From Chryseobacterium sp. MYb264 (GTDB lineage: Bacteria > Bacteroidota > Bacteroidia > Flavobacteriales > Weeksellaceae): a stretch of DNA of 64,000 nucleotides. Positions 52,090-61,660 of this stretch are shown one piece after another. The stretch lies in the NCBI RefSeq assembly GCF_035974275.1, contig NZ_CP142422.1, positions 2,480,001-2,544,000 of the forward strand, given 5' to 3'. Numbering within the stretch: the first letter of the stretch is position 1; each line of letters begins with the position of its first letter. Position numbers and translations under genes: made by a program. Below the pieces are notes generated by a model. It was given only the letters and a program-made list of their open reading frames with translations, made no database searches and was not told where the DNA came from.

Positions 52090-52182
52090 GAAGCTATTCC
52101 TGCTTTCCGCACTCGCTATTTTTTGCCCTCTTCTGATCCAGCAAAAAAATGAGTTCAAACAATGCTGCAATCAGGGCTAAGG
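52090..52182. repeat. REP-like imperfect palindrome (family D)
   Basis: GCTATTCCTGCTTTCCGCA on the left; the right part ends CAATCAGGGCTAA. Elements with this layout are widespread between Flavobacteriales genes. The following 52183-52325 region has only short A/T-rich sequence and a GAAAGCCGGAAGCTT hairpin. Confidence 0.5.
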
Positions 52183-52325
52183 TTTTTGTCACGATGAAAA
52201 GATTGAACGATGAAAGCCGGAAGCTTTTTCTTTCCGCCTAATAGATGATAGTTTTCAATAGTACATGATGCCCTTGTGAAAAAACCTAAAATCTGCTGAT
52301 AAAAAAACCACTTACACCATTTTGT

Positions 52326-52468
52326 CTTTAAATTTTTTTTAAATTATTTAACCCTTTCAGGGTTACATCATTATGCAATACTTATTCATCGGGGTTTACC
52401 CGACGCTATTCATATTAAACCACTTCGTGGTTTTTTAAGGTAACTTTAAAACATAAATGGTATTACTT
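52326..52468 (+). repeat. Intergenic repeat family A, copy 3
   Basis: TTTAACCCTTTCAGGGTT, then GGGTTTACCCGACGCTA, then ACCACTTCGTGGTTTTTTAA and AAGGTAACTTTAAAA. Same order and spacing as the copies flanking comF. Confidence 0.75.
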
Positions 52469-52573
52469 CCATCTTCCTGCACCCCGCCTCCAACCCCTAA
52501 AATCAAATTCCCCCTTTACCAGGTTTACCCTAAACTTATCATTCAAATATTTTTACACCAAAACTTTTGTGGC

Positions 52574-52581
52574 TACATTTG
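52574..52581 (+). promoter_or_regulatory. -7 element TACATTTG upstream of the MBL hydrolase
   Basis: Perfect TAnnTTTG, 26 nt before ATG 52607. It supports the short start of that gene. Confidence 0.5.
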
Positions 52582-52606
52582 TTTCAACAAAAAAAATAAT
52601 CAGCTT

Positions 52607-53245
52607 ATGCTTCAGATTCAGCGATTCGTATTCAATTTTGCAAGCGAAAACACCTATGTTCTCTATAATGACAATAAAAATGGATGGATTATTGATCCGG
52701 GAAATATGAATGAGCAGGAAACTCAGCTTATTGACAATTTTATTTCAGAAAACGGATTAAAAATTCAGAAAATTCTTTTAACACACGCTCATATTGATCA
52801 CGTTTTGGGACTTCAATGGGCATACGACACATTTAAAGTTCCCGTCACAATGCATGAAGACGATCAGGAAGTTTTAGATATGCTTCAGGCAAGCGGAATG
52901 AGATTCGGTTTCCCGCTGGAACCTGTAAATGTAGACATAGAATATATTAACGAGGGAGAAACGATTGACCTTGATGGTGAGGAATTTAAGATTTATCATG
53001 TTCCGGGGCATTCTCCTGGAAGTATTGTGTATCATAATGACGATCGAAAATTCATGATCTCTGGTGATGTTTTGTTTGAAGGAAGCATCGGAAGAACGGA
53101 TCTTTATAAAGGAAATCACGAACAACTTATCAACGGAATTAAAACCAAACTTTTTATTCTTGATGATGAAACACAGATTTTATCAGGACACGGAAATGCG
53201 ACGAGTATTGGGTTTGAGAAGCAATATAATCCGTTTTTTAAATAA
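52607..53245 (+). CDS. MBL-fold metallo-hydrolase (glyoxalase II-like)
   Basis: 212 residues. The zinc motif THAHIDHVLG (HxHxDH) is followed by HVPGHSPGS, SGDVLFEGSIGR and the final LSGHGNATSIGFEK. This is the small glyoxalase II-like hydrolase group common in Bacteroidota; the substrate may be a thioester, but this is not proven. Frame open from 52457, ATG 52607 chosen by promoter position and domain start. Confidence 0.9.
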   Translation: MLQIQRFVFNFASENTYVLYNDNKNGWIIDPGNMNEQETQLIDNFISENGLKIQKILLTHAHIDHVLGLQWAYDTFKVPVTMHEDDQEVLDMLQASGMRFGFPLEPVNVDIEYINEGETIDLDGEEFKIYHVPGHSPGSIVYHNDDRKFMISGDVLFEGSIGRTDLYKGNHEQLINGIKTKLFILDDETQILSGHGNATSIGFEKQYNPFFK

Positions 53246-53347
53246 AGTCAGGCTTATTTATTTTTGTTGTGACTTTACCCTCTCTGTTTTTGTCATTTAA
53301 CAGTTCAATCGTATTTTTTTGTATTTTAGCTTAATAAATGTATACAG

Positions 53348-53614
53348 ATGAGCAAAAATAGAAGTACTCAAAGATGCCGAATGAAAGAAGCTCGCAGAAA
53401 CAGCTTAAGACGAGAACGTATCGCCAGCTTTGCTCTTATTGCATCAAAAAATGCAAAGAGATCCTCCATAGCTTTGGATATTCCATTTGAAGTCATAAGA
53501 AATGGAATAATCTATCAGTTTAAGGAGGGAAAAATGGTTCAAAAAGCTTCCATTGAGAGAATGACAGCTGATAAAGGCAGAATAACAAAAGGTAGCAAAA
53601 TATGTCTAAAGTGA
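53348..53614 (+). CDS. Putative antitoxin paired with the zeta-type toxin
   Basis: An 88-residue basic protein (MSKNRSTQRCRMKEARRNSL ...). It carries a moderately conserved segment ASFALIASKNAKRSSIALDI, and IPFEVIRNGIIYQ is a strand also seen in short antitoxins. No named family is certain. Its 3' end overlaps the toxin start by 13 bp, typical of co-translated TA pairs. Confidence 0.65.
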   Translation: MSKNRSTQRCRMKEARRNSLRRERIASFALIASKNAKRSSIALDIPFEVIRNGIIYQFKEGKMVQKASIERMTADKGRITKGSKICLK

Positions 53615-54351
53615 AAAAATTAAGAATTTTTGCAGGTCCAAATGGCTCAGGCAAATCCACTTTATTCTATACTTTCCAGCAAAGAAATTACAGATATGGA
53701 ATTTTCATTAATTCCGATGTCATTGAAAAAGAAATCCTTGAAAAGGGATTTCTTGATTTACAGCCCTATGGTCTCGACCTTTCTCAAGAAGATCTCCTCC
53801 GCTTTTGCGAAAGTCCGAATGCAAAAACACTTCTTAAAAAATCCGAACAAGAGGACCATAGCATCAATATTGAGATTAGAGAAAATATCATTGTGGATAA
53901 ATCCCGTGATACGCATAGCTACGAAGCAGCGCTTATTACATCATTTATAAGAGAGCATCTATTAGCAAATGGTATTTCTTACACATTTGAAACAGTAATG
54001 AGCCACCCTTCAAAATTAGATGAAATAATCAATGCCCAAAGAAATGGTTACAGGATCTATTTATACTTTATCTGTCTGGATGAGGCAAATCTAAACATAT
54101 CCCGCGTAAATGACCGTGTACGAAAAGGTGGTCACAAAGTAGACCCGCAAAAAGTAAAAACAAGATATATCAATACCCTTCAAAATCTCTACGCTGCCCT
54201 TAAGCTGGTAGATCGAGCCTATTTATTTGATAACTCGGACGAAATGCTTATGATTGCGGAGGTAGAAAATGGCGAACTAACAATAAATGTTGAAAAAGAA
54301 TTGATTCCCGATTGGCTTATGACATATGTTATCAATAAAGCTGGATCTTAG
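53602..54351 (+). CDS. Zeta-toxin family kinase-like protein
   Basis: A 249-residue P-loop protein. Walker A is FAGPNGSGKSTLFYTF; the zeta-family INSDVI follows near residue 38, then FETVMSHPSKLDEIINAQRN and YFICLDEANLNISRVNDRV-like strands. Zeta toxins phosphorylate UDP-N-acetylglucosamine and block wall synthesis; this chromosomal member could be bactericidal or regulatory. The paired upstream gene is its likely antidote. It is followed by a weak convergent hairpin at 54365-54386. Confidence 0.88.
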   Translation: MSKVKKLRIFAGPNGSGKSTLFYTFQQRNYRYGIFINSDVIEKEILEKGFLDLQPYGLDLSQEDLLRFCESPNAKTLLKKSEQEDHSINIEIRENIIVDKSRDTHSYEAALITSFIREHLLANGISYTFETVMSHPSKLDEIINAQRNGYRIYLYFICLDEANLNISRVNDRVRKGGHKVDPQKVKTRYINTLQNLYAALKLVDRAYLFDNSDEMLMIAEVENGELTINVEKELIPDWLMTYVINKAGS

Positions 54352-54414
54352 ATAGCATATAAAAAAGACTGTCTTTAATGAGACAGCCTTAAAATTATAT
54401 AAAAAACTAATTGT

Positions 54415-56859
54415 TTAGAAATCTAAAGTAATCGACGCTCTTGCTGCAGCACCCATAATCGGTCTGGCCATTCTGATATCGCCGGTTCCCGTTAATGGAG
54501 ATCTTGGATCACCTTCTGTGATTCCGATGGTATTAAAGATATTCGTTCCATCTATTGCAAAACGGATTTTTCCTAACTGATAAGAAGTTCCTGCTCCGAA
54601 TTCTGAGAATGAAGGCAAACTGTTATTTTCCGAATTAACCTCATCCTGAAAACGCTTCCCATAATAATTCATACTTACATATGCTCTCCACTGTTTCGTA
54701 ATATTTACCGCAGGAGAAATATTGAAATAGAATTTCGGCATTCTTCTAACCGCATTTCCGTCATAATTAAAAGAACTTCCGTCTGCATTTCGTCCCGTAA
54801 AATCTTTATATTTTGGATTTTGAATCGTTCCGTTGAAAGTCAGCTCGAGCACATTATTAAATAATCTGGCATATCCTTCCAACTCAACTCCGATATTGGT
54901 TGTGTTGGCGAATTTATTTTCAGAAGTTCCGTCTGAGAAAATATCAGTAAACGAAAGATTTTTCAAGGTTGAATAGAACGGAATCACCGCAAAATCAAAC
55001 GATCTTGAATAGTATTTGTATCCAATTTCCAGCTGATTGGTCGTTACCGGCTTTATCGCCGAAAGATCATTCATATTATTATAGTACGCTTCTTCATTCG
55101 GGGATCTGAAACCATTTGAAAAACGGGCATAAACCGCATTTTCTCTGTTGATTTTATAATTTAAAGCGGTCGTAAACGAAACTTTATTCACATCATAATT
55201 CCAATAGGTGTATTTATTTCCTAAAACTGCCATATTATCATCAGCCGTCGTGGTTTCAAAACCGTGAGTTCCATCTATGGTCAACCCTGAATTATTAAGA
55301 TTGGAAGTCGTGGTATTCACTCCATATCCTTTGTAAAAATCTCTACTATAACGAATTCCTCCGTTAAAACTTAAAGCTTCTGTAATATTATAATCTAAAT
55401 TCAAATAAAGATCATTCAGACTTCCCTGAATCTGAGAATCTCTCATCAGGAAAGACATATCGGTAACGCCATTGTAGGTTTTAGAATATCCGACATCAGT
55501 AGGATTTAATGAAGAATCAACCAAATTCAGCAATTCAGGTCTGTCGGTTGCTGTAGTCAGAATATTGCTCCAGTTCCAGTTTTGATGAGATTTCCAGTTA
55601 GACTTATAAAAACCTGCCGTCACATTTCCTTTATCAAATTTATAATTAAGTTGTAAGTCGTTCACAAAATTATTCATCTGCTTATCGATTGCCCAAAAAC
55701 CTAGCTTCTGAACATATTGAGGATTTACAATAGCTCCTGAACTCACTGATGAATACTGAAAATTATTCCCTGCAATACCATTGTCTTTAGCAAAATCTGC
55801 CGCTAACTGTGGTCCGCCGGAAGGGAAAATTCCGGTATAATTCATATTGATATTGGTGTATCTCGTTTTATTGATCACAGAGAAATTATTTCCAAGATCA
55901 TATTTAAATTCAGCTCCTAAAACATCAACTCTCGGATGAATTCCATCTTCTAAATTTCTACTGAAAAAACCTCCTCCTGCTTGTGGAATATTCAACTGGC
56001 TGATGGCTCTGTAACTATACGTTCCGTAATTCGGATCAAACCCCTGAAAACCTTTCAGCTTATTTCCGTTTTGCACCAAAGGAATCGGAAGGAAGAAGGT
56101 ATTTCGGTCGTCCAGTTTTTTATAATAAACTTTGGCGTATCCTTTATCGAAAACATATTTAAGATTCATTCTGATTTGTCCTCCGTTATTGGCTTTAAAA
56201 CCTGTTTTTCTGATCCCGTCATCTGTTCTGTAAAAACCACCGACATTGAAAAATAATTTATCTTTAACCAAAGCACCACCAAGATTAAGATCGGTACGCA
56301 TCAAGCCATAAGTACTGGTTTCCAACTTCGCCGTTCCTTTGAAATCGTTGCTTCCTTCTTTCGTAATAAAATTGATCAAACCTCCGGGAGAATTGGTGGC
56401 ATAAATCGATCCCGAACCTCCTCTCAAAGCTTCCAGTCGGCTCACGGAATTATCTACACGGAAAAAATTATCGGCATTGGCAAACTGCAATGCACCATCT
56501 TCAAAAACCGGTAAGCCATCTTCCTGAACCTGCACAAATTCATACGCTCCGGCGGAAGGAATACCTCTTGCAAAAAGGTTATTTCCCACTTCTCCACCAG
56601 AAGTTTCCACTGCAAAACCGGGAACTCTTTGTAATAAAGCCGCCGCACTGATCGGGTTTTGCTTCTGAATTTCTTTCGCACTAAACGTGGAAATTGCGGT
56701 GCTGGATTCTATTTTCTTTTTCGGATTGGAATTACCTGTGATGACAACCTGCTCAATAGATGCCGATCTTGTGGAATCCTGCGGAGTTTCCTGTGCATAC
56801 GCATTATTGAAATAAAGCGTTGCCACACCGGCCATTAATAAGATCGATTTTTTATTCAT
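54415..56859 (-). CDS. TonB-dependent outer-membrane receptor
   Basis: 814 residues with signal peptide MNKKSILLMAGVATLYFNNA. The plug domain (VVITGNSNPKKKIESSTAIS, then EALRGGSGSIYATNSPGGLINF) is followed by a 22-strand beta-barrel ending in Phe (ASITLDF). There is no carboxypeptidase-like extension. It sits in one run with a trehalase and an MFS permease under a divergent AraC gene. Probably it imports trehalose or a related glycoside across the outer membrane; no SusD partner is present, so this is inference. Confidence 0.93.
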   Translation of the reverse strand: MNKKSILLMAGVATLYFNNAYAQETPQDSTRSASIEQVVITGNSNPKKKIESSTAISTFSAKEIQKQNPISAAALLQRVPGFAVETSGGEVGNNLFARGIPSAGAYEFVQVQEDGLPVFEDGALQFANADNFFRVDNSVSRLEALRGGSGSIYATNSPGGLINFITKEGSNDFKGTAKLETSTYGLMRTDLNLGGALVKDKLFFNVGGFYRTDDGIRKTGFKANNGGQIRMNLKYVFDKGYAKVYYKKLDDRNTFFLPIPLVQNGNKLKGFQGFDPNYGTYSYRAISQLNIPQAGGGFFSRNLEDGIHPRVDVLGAEFKYDLGNNFSVINKTRYTNINMNYTGIFPSGGPQLAADFAKDNGIAGNNFQYSSVSSGAIVNPQYVQKLGFWAIDKQMNNFVNDLQLNYKFDKGNVTAGFYKSNWKSHQNWNWSNILTTATDRPELLNLVDSSLNPTDVGYSKTYNGVTDMSFLMRDSQIQGSLNDLYLNLDYNITEALSFNGGIRYSRDFYKGYGVNTTTSNLNNSGLTIDGTHGFETTTADDNMAVLGNKYTYWNYDVNKVSFTTALNYKINRENAVYARFSNGFRSPNEEAYYNNMNDLSAIKPVTTNQLEIGYKYYSRSFDFAVIPFYSTLKNLSFTDIFSDGTSENKFANTTNIGVELEGYARLFNNVLELTFNGTIQNPKYKDFTGRNADGSSFNYDGNAVRRMPKFYFNISPAVNITKQWRAYVSMNYYGKRFQDEVNSENNSLPSFSEFGAGTSYQLGKIRFAIDGTNIFNTIGITEGDPRSPLTGTGDIRMARPIMGAAARASITLDF

Positions 56860-56907
56860 AGTCTTATATTTTTTTACAGTTAGTTTTAATTTTTTCTTGT
56901 TTAAAAT

Positions 56908-58380
56908 TTAATCCTCTTTTAATTTAAGATAAACTCCATTCGTCCATCCAAATCCGTCCTGATTTGGATATTCGCCACCTCCCGCAATCGTTTCTGTATC
57001 TAATGCATTATACTTTTCCATTAATTTTCCGGTGTTTTTGTAGACTCTTTCCACGTTGAAACACCAGTTATTTTTTATTTTTTCGGCCAAATCATCAAAA
57101 CCATAATTCTTCATCGCTTTAAAACCCAACCATTGATAAGGCGCCCAGGCATTTGGTAAATCCCATTGTTGTCCCGTTTTTTTAGTCGTGGTCACCAATC
57201 CGCCTTGATATAAAAATTTTTCAGAAATAATTTCAGCAACAGATTTCGCCTGTTCTTCACTCGCCAATCCAAGGAATAGAGGATAAAGAGCAGCAATATG
57301 TTCAGACGGGGTTTGTGTGTGTTTTTTTAAGTGATAATCTTTATAAATATTTCCATCCCAAAAGTATTTATCGATCATTTGTCTTCGGTCTGCTGCTCTT
57401 TCAGAATATTTTTTTTCTTTTTCGGTAAAATTTTGAAGCGCCGAAGATTTTGCCAATGTTTTCTCCAAATGCCACAAAAGACAATTCAGATCAACTTCAG
57501 CCAAACTCAACGTTTCAATCGTCTGTATATTTTCGCCGTCTGCAAACCATCTGCTGGAAAAATCCCAACCCGATTCACAAGCACTTCTGATGTTTCTGTA
57601 AAATTCTTCGCCAGTATTTTCGCCGTCTTCAATATCAATTAAATAACTTTCAGGGCGAGGCTCATTTTCTGCGTCGTAATATCTGTTTAAAATATTTCCT
57701 TCGACAGTTTTTGCCACTCTTTTTGTACTCGATCCGTTTTCCAGTTTTTCAACTCCGTTCATCCAGAAAGCGTATTCTTTTTCTAAAGTATCATGATATT
57801 TGATATAAGTATTTTCATCTTTTGTAGTCTCAAAAAGCAGATCCAACATCAACGAAAAATACGGCGGCTGAGAACGGCTTAAGAAATGAGTTCGGCTCGC
57901 ATTCGGCACAAATCCAACAGTTTGAATTAAATAAGAACAGTTTTCAACAATATTCTCCATCATTTCCACTCTTCCGGAAACCTGTAGTCCAAGCATAATA
58001 TAATAGCTGTCCCAATAGAAAAATTCGTTAAAACGACCTCCGGGAACGATGTACGGTTTCGGAAGTTTCAATAATGTTCCTTTTTCTTCATAAGCAGTTC
58101 TGGTCAACTCATCCCAAAGTTTTTCAATATGCTCTTCAATCGGCAACTGATCTTCTCTTTGAATTGAAACTCTTGCTCCTAAAAAGTCAAAGTTTGATAG
58201 TACGAAATTTTTCAAATCAAAATCATGAGATTGCTTCTCCTGCCCATATTTTTCATTAATCTCAGAAATTGGAAACAACGGAACTGCATCGGTCATCATT
58301 TTTTGATCTTCAAAAACCTTTGATCTCTGAACATCATCAAAAAGAGCCTGAATTTCTTTTATGTATAATTGTTTATTCAT
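56908..58380 (-). CDS. treF: Alpha,alpha-trehalase, GH37 family
   Basis: 490 residues without signal peptide, so a cytoplasmic trehalase. PGGRFNEFFYWDSYYIMLGL matches signature 1; QQWDLPNAWAPYQWLGF matches signature 2; ESGWDFSSRW supplies the catalytic Asp and TIAGGGEYPNQDGFGWTNG the Glu-rich end. It hydrolyses trehalose to two glucose. It lies 3 bp after the MFS gene and 48 bp before the receptor gene. The gene symbol is by homology. Confidence 0.93.
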   Translation of the reverse strand: MNKQLYIKEIQALFDDVQRSKVFEDQKMMTDAVPLFPISEINEKYGQEKQSHDFDLKNFVLSNFDFLGARVSIQREDQLPIEEHIEKLWDELTRTAYEEKGTLLKLPKPYIVPGGRFNEFFYWDSYYIMLGLQVSGRVEMMENIVENCSYLIQTVGFVPNASRTHFLSRSQPPYFSLMLDLLFETTKDENTYIKYHDTLEKEYAFWMNGVEKLENGSSTKRVAKTVEGNILNRYYDAENEPRPESYLIDIEDGENTGEEFYRNIRSACESGWDFSSRWFADGENIQTIETLSLAEVDLNCLLWHLEKTLAKSSALQNFTEKEKKYSERAADRRQMIDKYFWDGNIYKDYHLKKHTQTPSEHIAALYPLFLGLASEEQAKSVAEIISEKFLYQGGLVTTTKKTGQQWDLPNAWAPYQWLGFKAMKNYGFDDLAEKIKNNWCFNVERVYKNTGKLMEKYNALDTETIAGGGEYPNQDGFGWTNGVYLKLKED

Positions 58381-58382
58381 TT

Positions 58383-59612
58383 TTATTTTTTAGGATTTAT
58401 TTTTAATTTATTCATGAAAATTGCCGAGATAATCAACAATGAAAGTGGAATTAATGAAAGGTAAAACGCCTGTTGACCACTGAATTCCTGAAACACAAAA
58501 CCCGTGATAATAGATCCGATTGTTCCTCCGATTGCAGAGAAAACAACGATTAAACCAGACATGGCACTGTGTAAATATTTTGGAATCGATGCTAAGATCA
58601 CCGAATTGATACTTGGATAAATGGGCGCCAATAAACCTCCCATCAACGGAAATAAATAGACAACCAACGGAGCATTCAACCAAGTTGTTCCTGCGTCAAT
58701 ATGAATATTGTGAGTTAAAGGAAGAACTAATAAAATACTGATTGCAAAACCAACGACGCAAAAAGAAACCACGTAAATCCAGCTGAATTTTTTCGAGAAA
58801 AAGCCCGATAAAAACCTTCCCAACGCAAAAGCTCCTGCCAAAACTGCTCCCGCCTGAATACTCATCGAAGTCGGAACTTTTAAAATTTCTTTATAAAAAG
58901 TCGGTGTCCACGTTTGGAAACTTTGTTCAACTAAAACGAAAAGGAAAGCACATAATAAAAAGAACAATACTTTTTTATAACTGAATAAACTGATGCTGTT
59001 TCTTAAGTCTCCGAGCAAATCTGTTTTCTCACTTTTCGCTTCGTGTTCGTCCAATTTTGTGAAGAATAAAAACAAAAAAGACAAGGTAGAAATTGCACCC
59101 AAAACCCAGTAAACATTCAGCCAATGGGTCGATCTTGGATTATGGTCATCAATAAATAAGCTGAATAAAACATTTCCCATTAATACGCCGATCATGAAAA
59201 ACCCTTCCAGATAACCCATAAAACTTGAATGCTCTTTATCTGTATTCGTCACCAATCCGATAGAGGTGAACACGGAAATTTTAATTAAAGCAAAAGAAAC
59301 CCCGACCACCGTAAACAAAATTTTGAAAAACCAGAAAGTATTCGCAAAAGGCATCACAAAACACATACAGCTTACCAAAAGCAATCCGATTAACATTGAT
59401 TTTTTGATTCCGATCTTGGGTAAAAATGAAGCCAGAATGAATGAACAAATCGCAATCGGCAAATCTTTGAAACCTTCCAGAACACTGGCTGAAGATTTTG
59501 AGATTCCGAAGTTTTGTTGCATTTGCAAAATCACCGTTCCTACCGAATTCAGAAGAATCGCAAAAACGAAATAATTTAAAAATAAAACGGCCTTAATATT
59601 GAAATTTTTCAT
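58383..59612 (-). CDS. MFS transporter (sugar-type)
   Basis: 409 residues with 12 predicted helices and a basic-charged loop between helices 6 and 7. The N-terminal half starts NIKAVLFLNYFVFAILLNSV. First gene of the trehalose-linked run, directly before the trehalase. A trehalose or glucose uptake role is inferred from neighbours. A near -7 box TATCTTAG on the minus strand (59632-59639) may drive it. Confidence 0.9.
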   Translation of the reverse strand: MKNFNIKAVLFLNYFVFAILLNSVGTVILQMQQNFGISKSSASVLEGFKDLPIAICSFILASFLPKIGIKKSMLIGLLLVSCMCFVMPFANTFWFFKILFTVVGVSFALIKISVFTSIGLVTNTDKEHSSFMGYLEGFFMIGVLMGNVLFSLFIDDHNPRSTHWLNVYWVLGAISTLSFLFLFFTKLDEHEAKSEKTDLLGDLRNSISLFSYKKVLFFLLCAFLFVLVEQSFQTWTPTFYKEILKVPTSMSIQAGAVLAGAFALGRFLSGFFSKKFSWIYVVSFCVVGFAISILLVLPLTHNIHIDAGTTWLNAPLVVYLFPLMGGLLAPIYPSINSVILASIPKYLHSAMSGLIVVFSAIGGTIGSIITGFVFQEFSGQQAFYLSLIPLSLLIISAIFMNKLKINPKK

Positions 59613-59651
59613 TCATATAATTTCTTGGTGACTAAGATAAAGGCATTTCGC

Positions 59652-59661
59652 TTAACGTTAA
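59652..59661. promoter_or_regulatory. TTAACGTTAA palindrome in the divergent promoter region
   Basis: A 10-bp perfect palindrome between the divergent araC-type and MFS genes, located upstream of the near -7 box for the MFS operon. Possibly a regulator site. Confidence 0.35.
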
Positions 59662-59735
59662 TTTAACATCATAAATCAATATTTGAACTATATTAATATA
59701 ATTATTATTTTAGTCAATAAAATATGATTAACTAA

Positions 59736-60641
59736 ATGAAAGTTACTTTTGAAAGAGTTATCCCCGATGAAAAGAGCTCTTTTCGCATCATTCACAACAA
59801 TTCTCCTATTTCAGAATTTAAATGGGAATATCATTATCATCCCGAAATCGAACTGGTGTGTGTGCTTTCCGGAAGCGGAACGCGACATGTTGGTTATCAT
59901 AAAAGTAATTATACGAACGGAGATTTAGTTTTGATCGGTTCCAATATTCCGCATTCAGGATTTGGGTTGAATTCTATTGACCCGCATGAAGAAATTGTGC
60001 TTCAGTTTAAAGAAGAAATTCTCCAATTCCCGCATCAGGAAGTAGAAGCAATCTCAATCAAAAATTTATTGGAACTTTCAAAATTCGGGATTCATTTTCA
60101 CCATAATATCCACAAAATGATGCTTCCAAAATTAAAACTCATGTTAGAATCAGAAGGATACAAAAGATATTTGCTGTTATTGGAAATCCTCTTTGAACTT
60201 TCAAAATGTGAAGATTATGAGCTTTTAAATAAAGAAATTATGCCTTATACCATTATTTCAAAAAATAAAACGCGACTGGAAAATATTTTCACCTATGTTG
60301 AAAACAATTATGACAAAGAAATCAATATTGATGAGGTGGCAAAGCTCGCCAATCTTACTTTGCCCGCTTTCTGTAACTTTTTCAAAAAAGCAACGCAGAT
60401 TACGTTTACCGAATTTGTGAACAGATATCGCATCAATAAAGCCTGTTTACTGATGGCTCATGATAAAACGATCTCCGAATGCAGTTACAGTTGTGGCTTT
60501 AATAATGTGACTTATTTTAATAGAATGTTTAAAAAATATACTGAAAAAACGCCTTCAGAATTTATTAAGAATTTCTCACACAAAAAAGTGAATGTGGATT
60601 TGAAGATTGAAAATAAGGTGAAAATTAAAACTAGTTTTTAA
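59736..60641 (+). CDS. AraC family transcriptional regulator
   Basis: 301 residues. The N-terminal cupin (SEFKWEYHYHPEIELVCVLS, with HxHxE-like metal/sugar site) is followed by two C-terminal HTH motifs (EINIDEVAKLANLTLPAFC and TISECSYSCGFNNVTYFNRM). It resembles regulators of sugar use. It diverges from the MFS-trehalase-TonB run by 123 bp, so it most likely controls it, perhaps sensing a disaccharide. Confidence 0.93.
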   Translation: MKVTFERVIPDEKSSFRIIHNNSPISEFKWEYHYHPEIELVCVLSGSGTRHVGYHKSNYTNGDLVLIGSNIPHSGFGLNSIDPHEEIVLQFKEEILQFPHQEVEAISIKNLLELSKFGIHFHHNIHKMMLPKLKLMLESEGYKRYLLLLEILFELSKCEDYELLNKEIMPYTIISKNKTRLENIFTYVENNYDKEINIDEVAKLANLTLPAFCNFFKKATQITFTEFVNRYRINKACLLMAHDKTISECSYSCGFNNVTYFNRMFKKYTEKTPSEFIKNFSHKKVNVDLKIENKVKIKTSF

Positions 60642-60705
60642 AGTATTTTTTTAGATGTTTCGACAAGCTCAACATGACATTTCTCTAATAATAATTGCTA
60701 TAAAC

Positions 60706-60966
60706 CTCTCGCGGATTTGGCAGATTACGCAGATTTTTTTTTTTAACGCAAAGATTTATCTTTTTAAATATATTTTAAGGAGCAAAGATTGAATCAACAA
60801 GTTGATCTGATGAAGCTAAACGTTCGTTTCGCGAAGCAAATTTATTTGTCTTTGCTTGACTTAAAATCAAACATAAAGTTATATAAATCTTTGCGTTTAA
60901 AATTTCCCGCAGATCACACGAATTTCACAGATGATTGCACATAAAAATCTACTAAATCTGCGAGAG
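60706..60966. repeat. Nested inverted repeat (family E, about 260 bp)
   Basis: The outer arms CTCTCGCGGATTTGGCAGATT (60706-60726) and AATCTACTAAATCTGCGAGAG (60946-60966) pair imperfectly. The inner arms AACGCAAAGATTTA (60745-60758) and TAAATCTTTGCGTT (60884-60897) pair perfectly. The core AGCAAAGATTG and TCTTTGCTTG is a third layer. No open frame inside. It is a MITE-like or REP-like unit. Confidence 0.65.
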
Positions 60967-61053
60967 CAAACAAAAAAGCCGTCCAAAAGAACAGCTTTAT
61001 ATATTTTGAATTGCAAAGTCATCATCCGACAGCCCGCAAAAATCAACCAGAAA

Positions 61054-61608
61054 TTATTTCCACTTAATATTACAACCCATGCTCGGTCTTTGAATTTCTT
61101 CCTGAGGTTCGCCCAACAAAAGATTTTCAAAAGCAATAATCAGATCCTCACCCGTTACATCTTTATGATTTCCAGGTCTAGAATCATCCATTTGCCCTCT
61201 GTAAATAAGGTCTAATTTATCATCAAAGAAAAAGAAATCCGGTGTGCAAGCTGCATCATAAGCTTTGGCAATAGCCTGGCTTTCGTCATATAAATAAGGA
61301 AAATCAAAGTTTCTTTCAATTTGAAATTCGATCATTTTTTCCGGAGCATCATCTGGATATTTTTCTACGTTATTGGAGTTGATCGCAATAAATTCAATCC
61401 CTCTTTCATTATAATCTTCATATAATTCATTCAGCTTATCAATCACATGAAGAACAAACGGACAGTGGTTACACATGAAGATCACCAATGTTCCTTTTTC
61501 TCCTTTCAGATCATCCAATGACTGAATTTCGTTTGTTTTTGAAGGGTTCGGAAGCTCAAAAAATGGTGCTTTTAAACCTAAATCAATCATATTTGAGGGA
61601 GTATTCAT
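61054..61608 (-). CDS. Thioredoxin-like redoxin (AhpC/TSA-type)
   Basis: 184 residues: KAPFFELPNPSKTNEIQSLD, then VIFMCNHCPFVLHVIDKLNE with a C-x-x-C active site, then INSNNVEKYPDDAPEKM and a cis-Pro-like CTPDFFFFD. The frame is open to 61629 but ATG 61608 is chosen. It is probably a cytoplasmic disulfide reductase or peroxiredoxin-like protein; no signal peptide. The -7 element lies 18 nt upstream. Confidence 0.88.
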   Translation of the reverse strand: MNTPSNMIDLGLKAPFFELPNPSKTNEIQSLDDLKGEKGTLVIFMCNHCPFVLHVIDKLNELYEDYNERGIEFIAINSNNVEKYPDDAPEKMIEFQIERNFDFPYLYDESQAIAKAYDAACTPDFFFFDDKLDLIYRGQMDDSRPGNHKDVTGEDLIIAFENLLLGEPQEEIQRPSMGCNIKWK

Positions 61609-61626
61609 AACTTTTTTATTTGTGCA

Positions 61627-61634
61627 CAAAGATA
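61627..61634 (-). promoter_or_regulatory. -7 element TATCTTTG upstream of the redoxin gene
   Basis: Perfect TAnnTTTG on the minus strand, 18 nt from ATG 61608. Confidence 0.6.
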
Positions 61635-61660
61635 GAGATTTTCTTTATTATATAAGTAAA

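Noticed and set aside
51983..52180. 65-codon plus-strand frame after the T9SS plug gene
   Set aside because: It overlaps the start of the plug gene and a REP-like palindrome whose conserved sequence explains the open frame.
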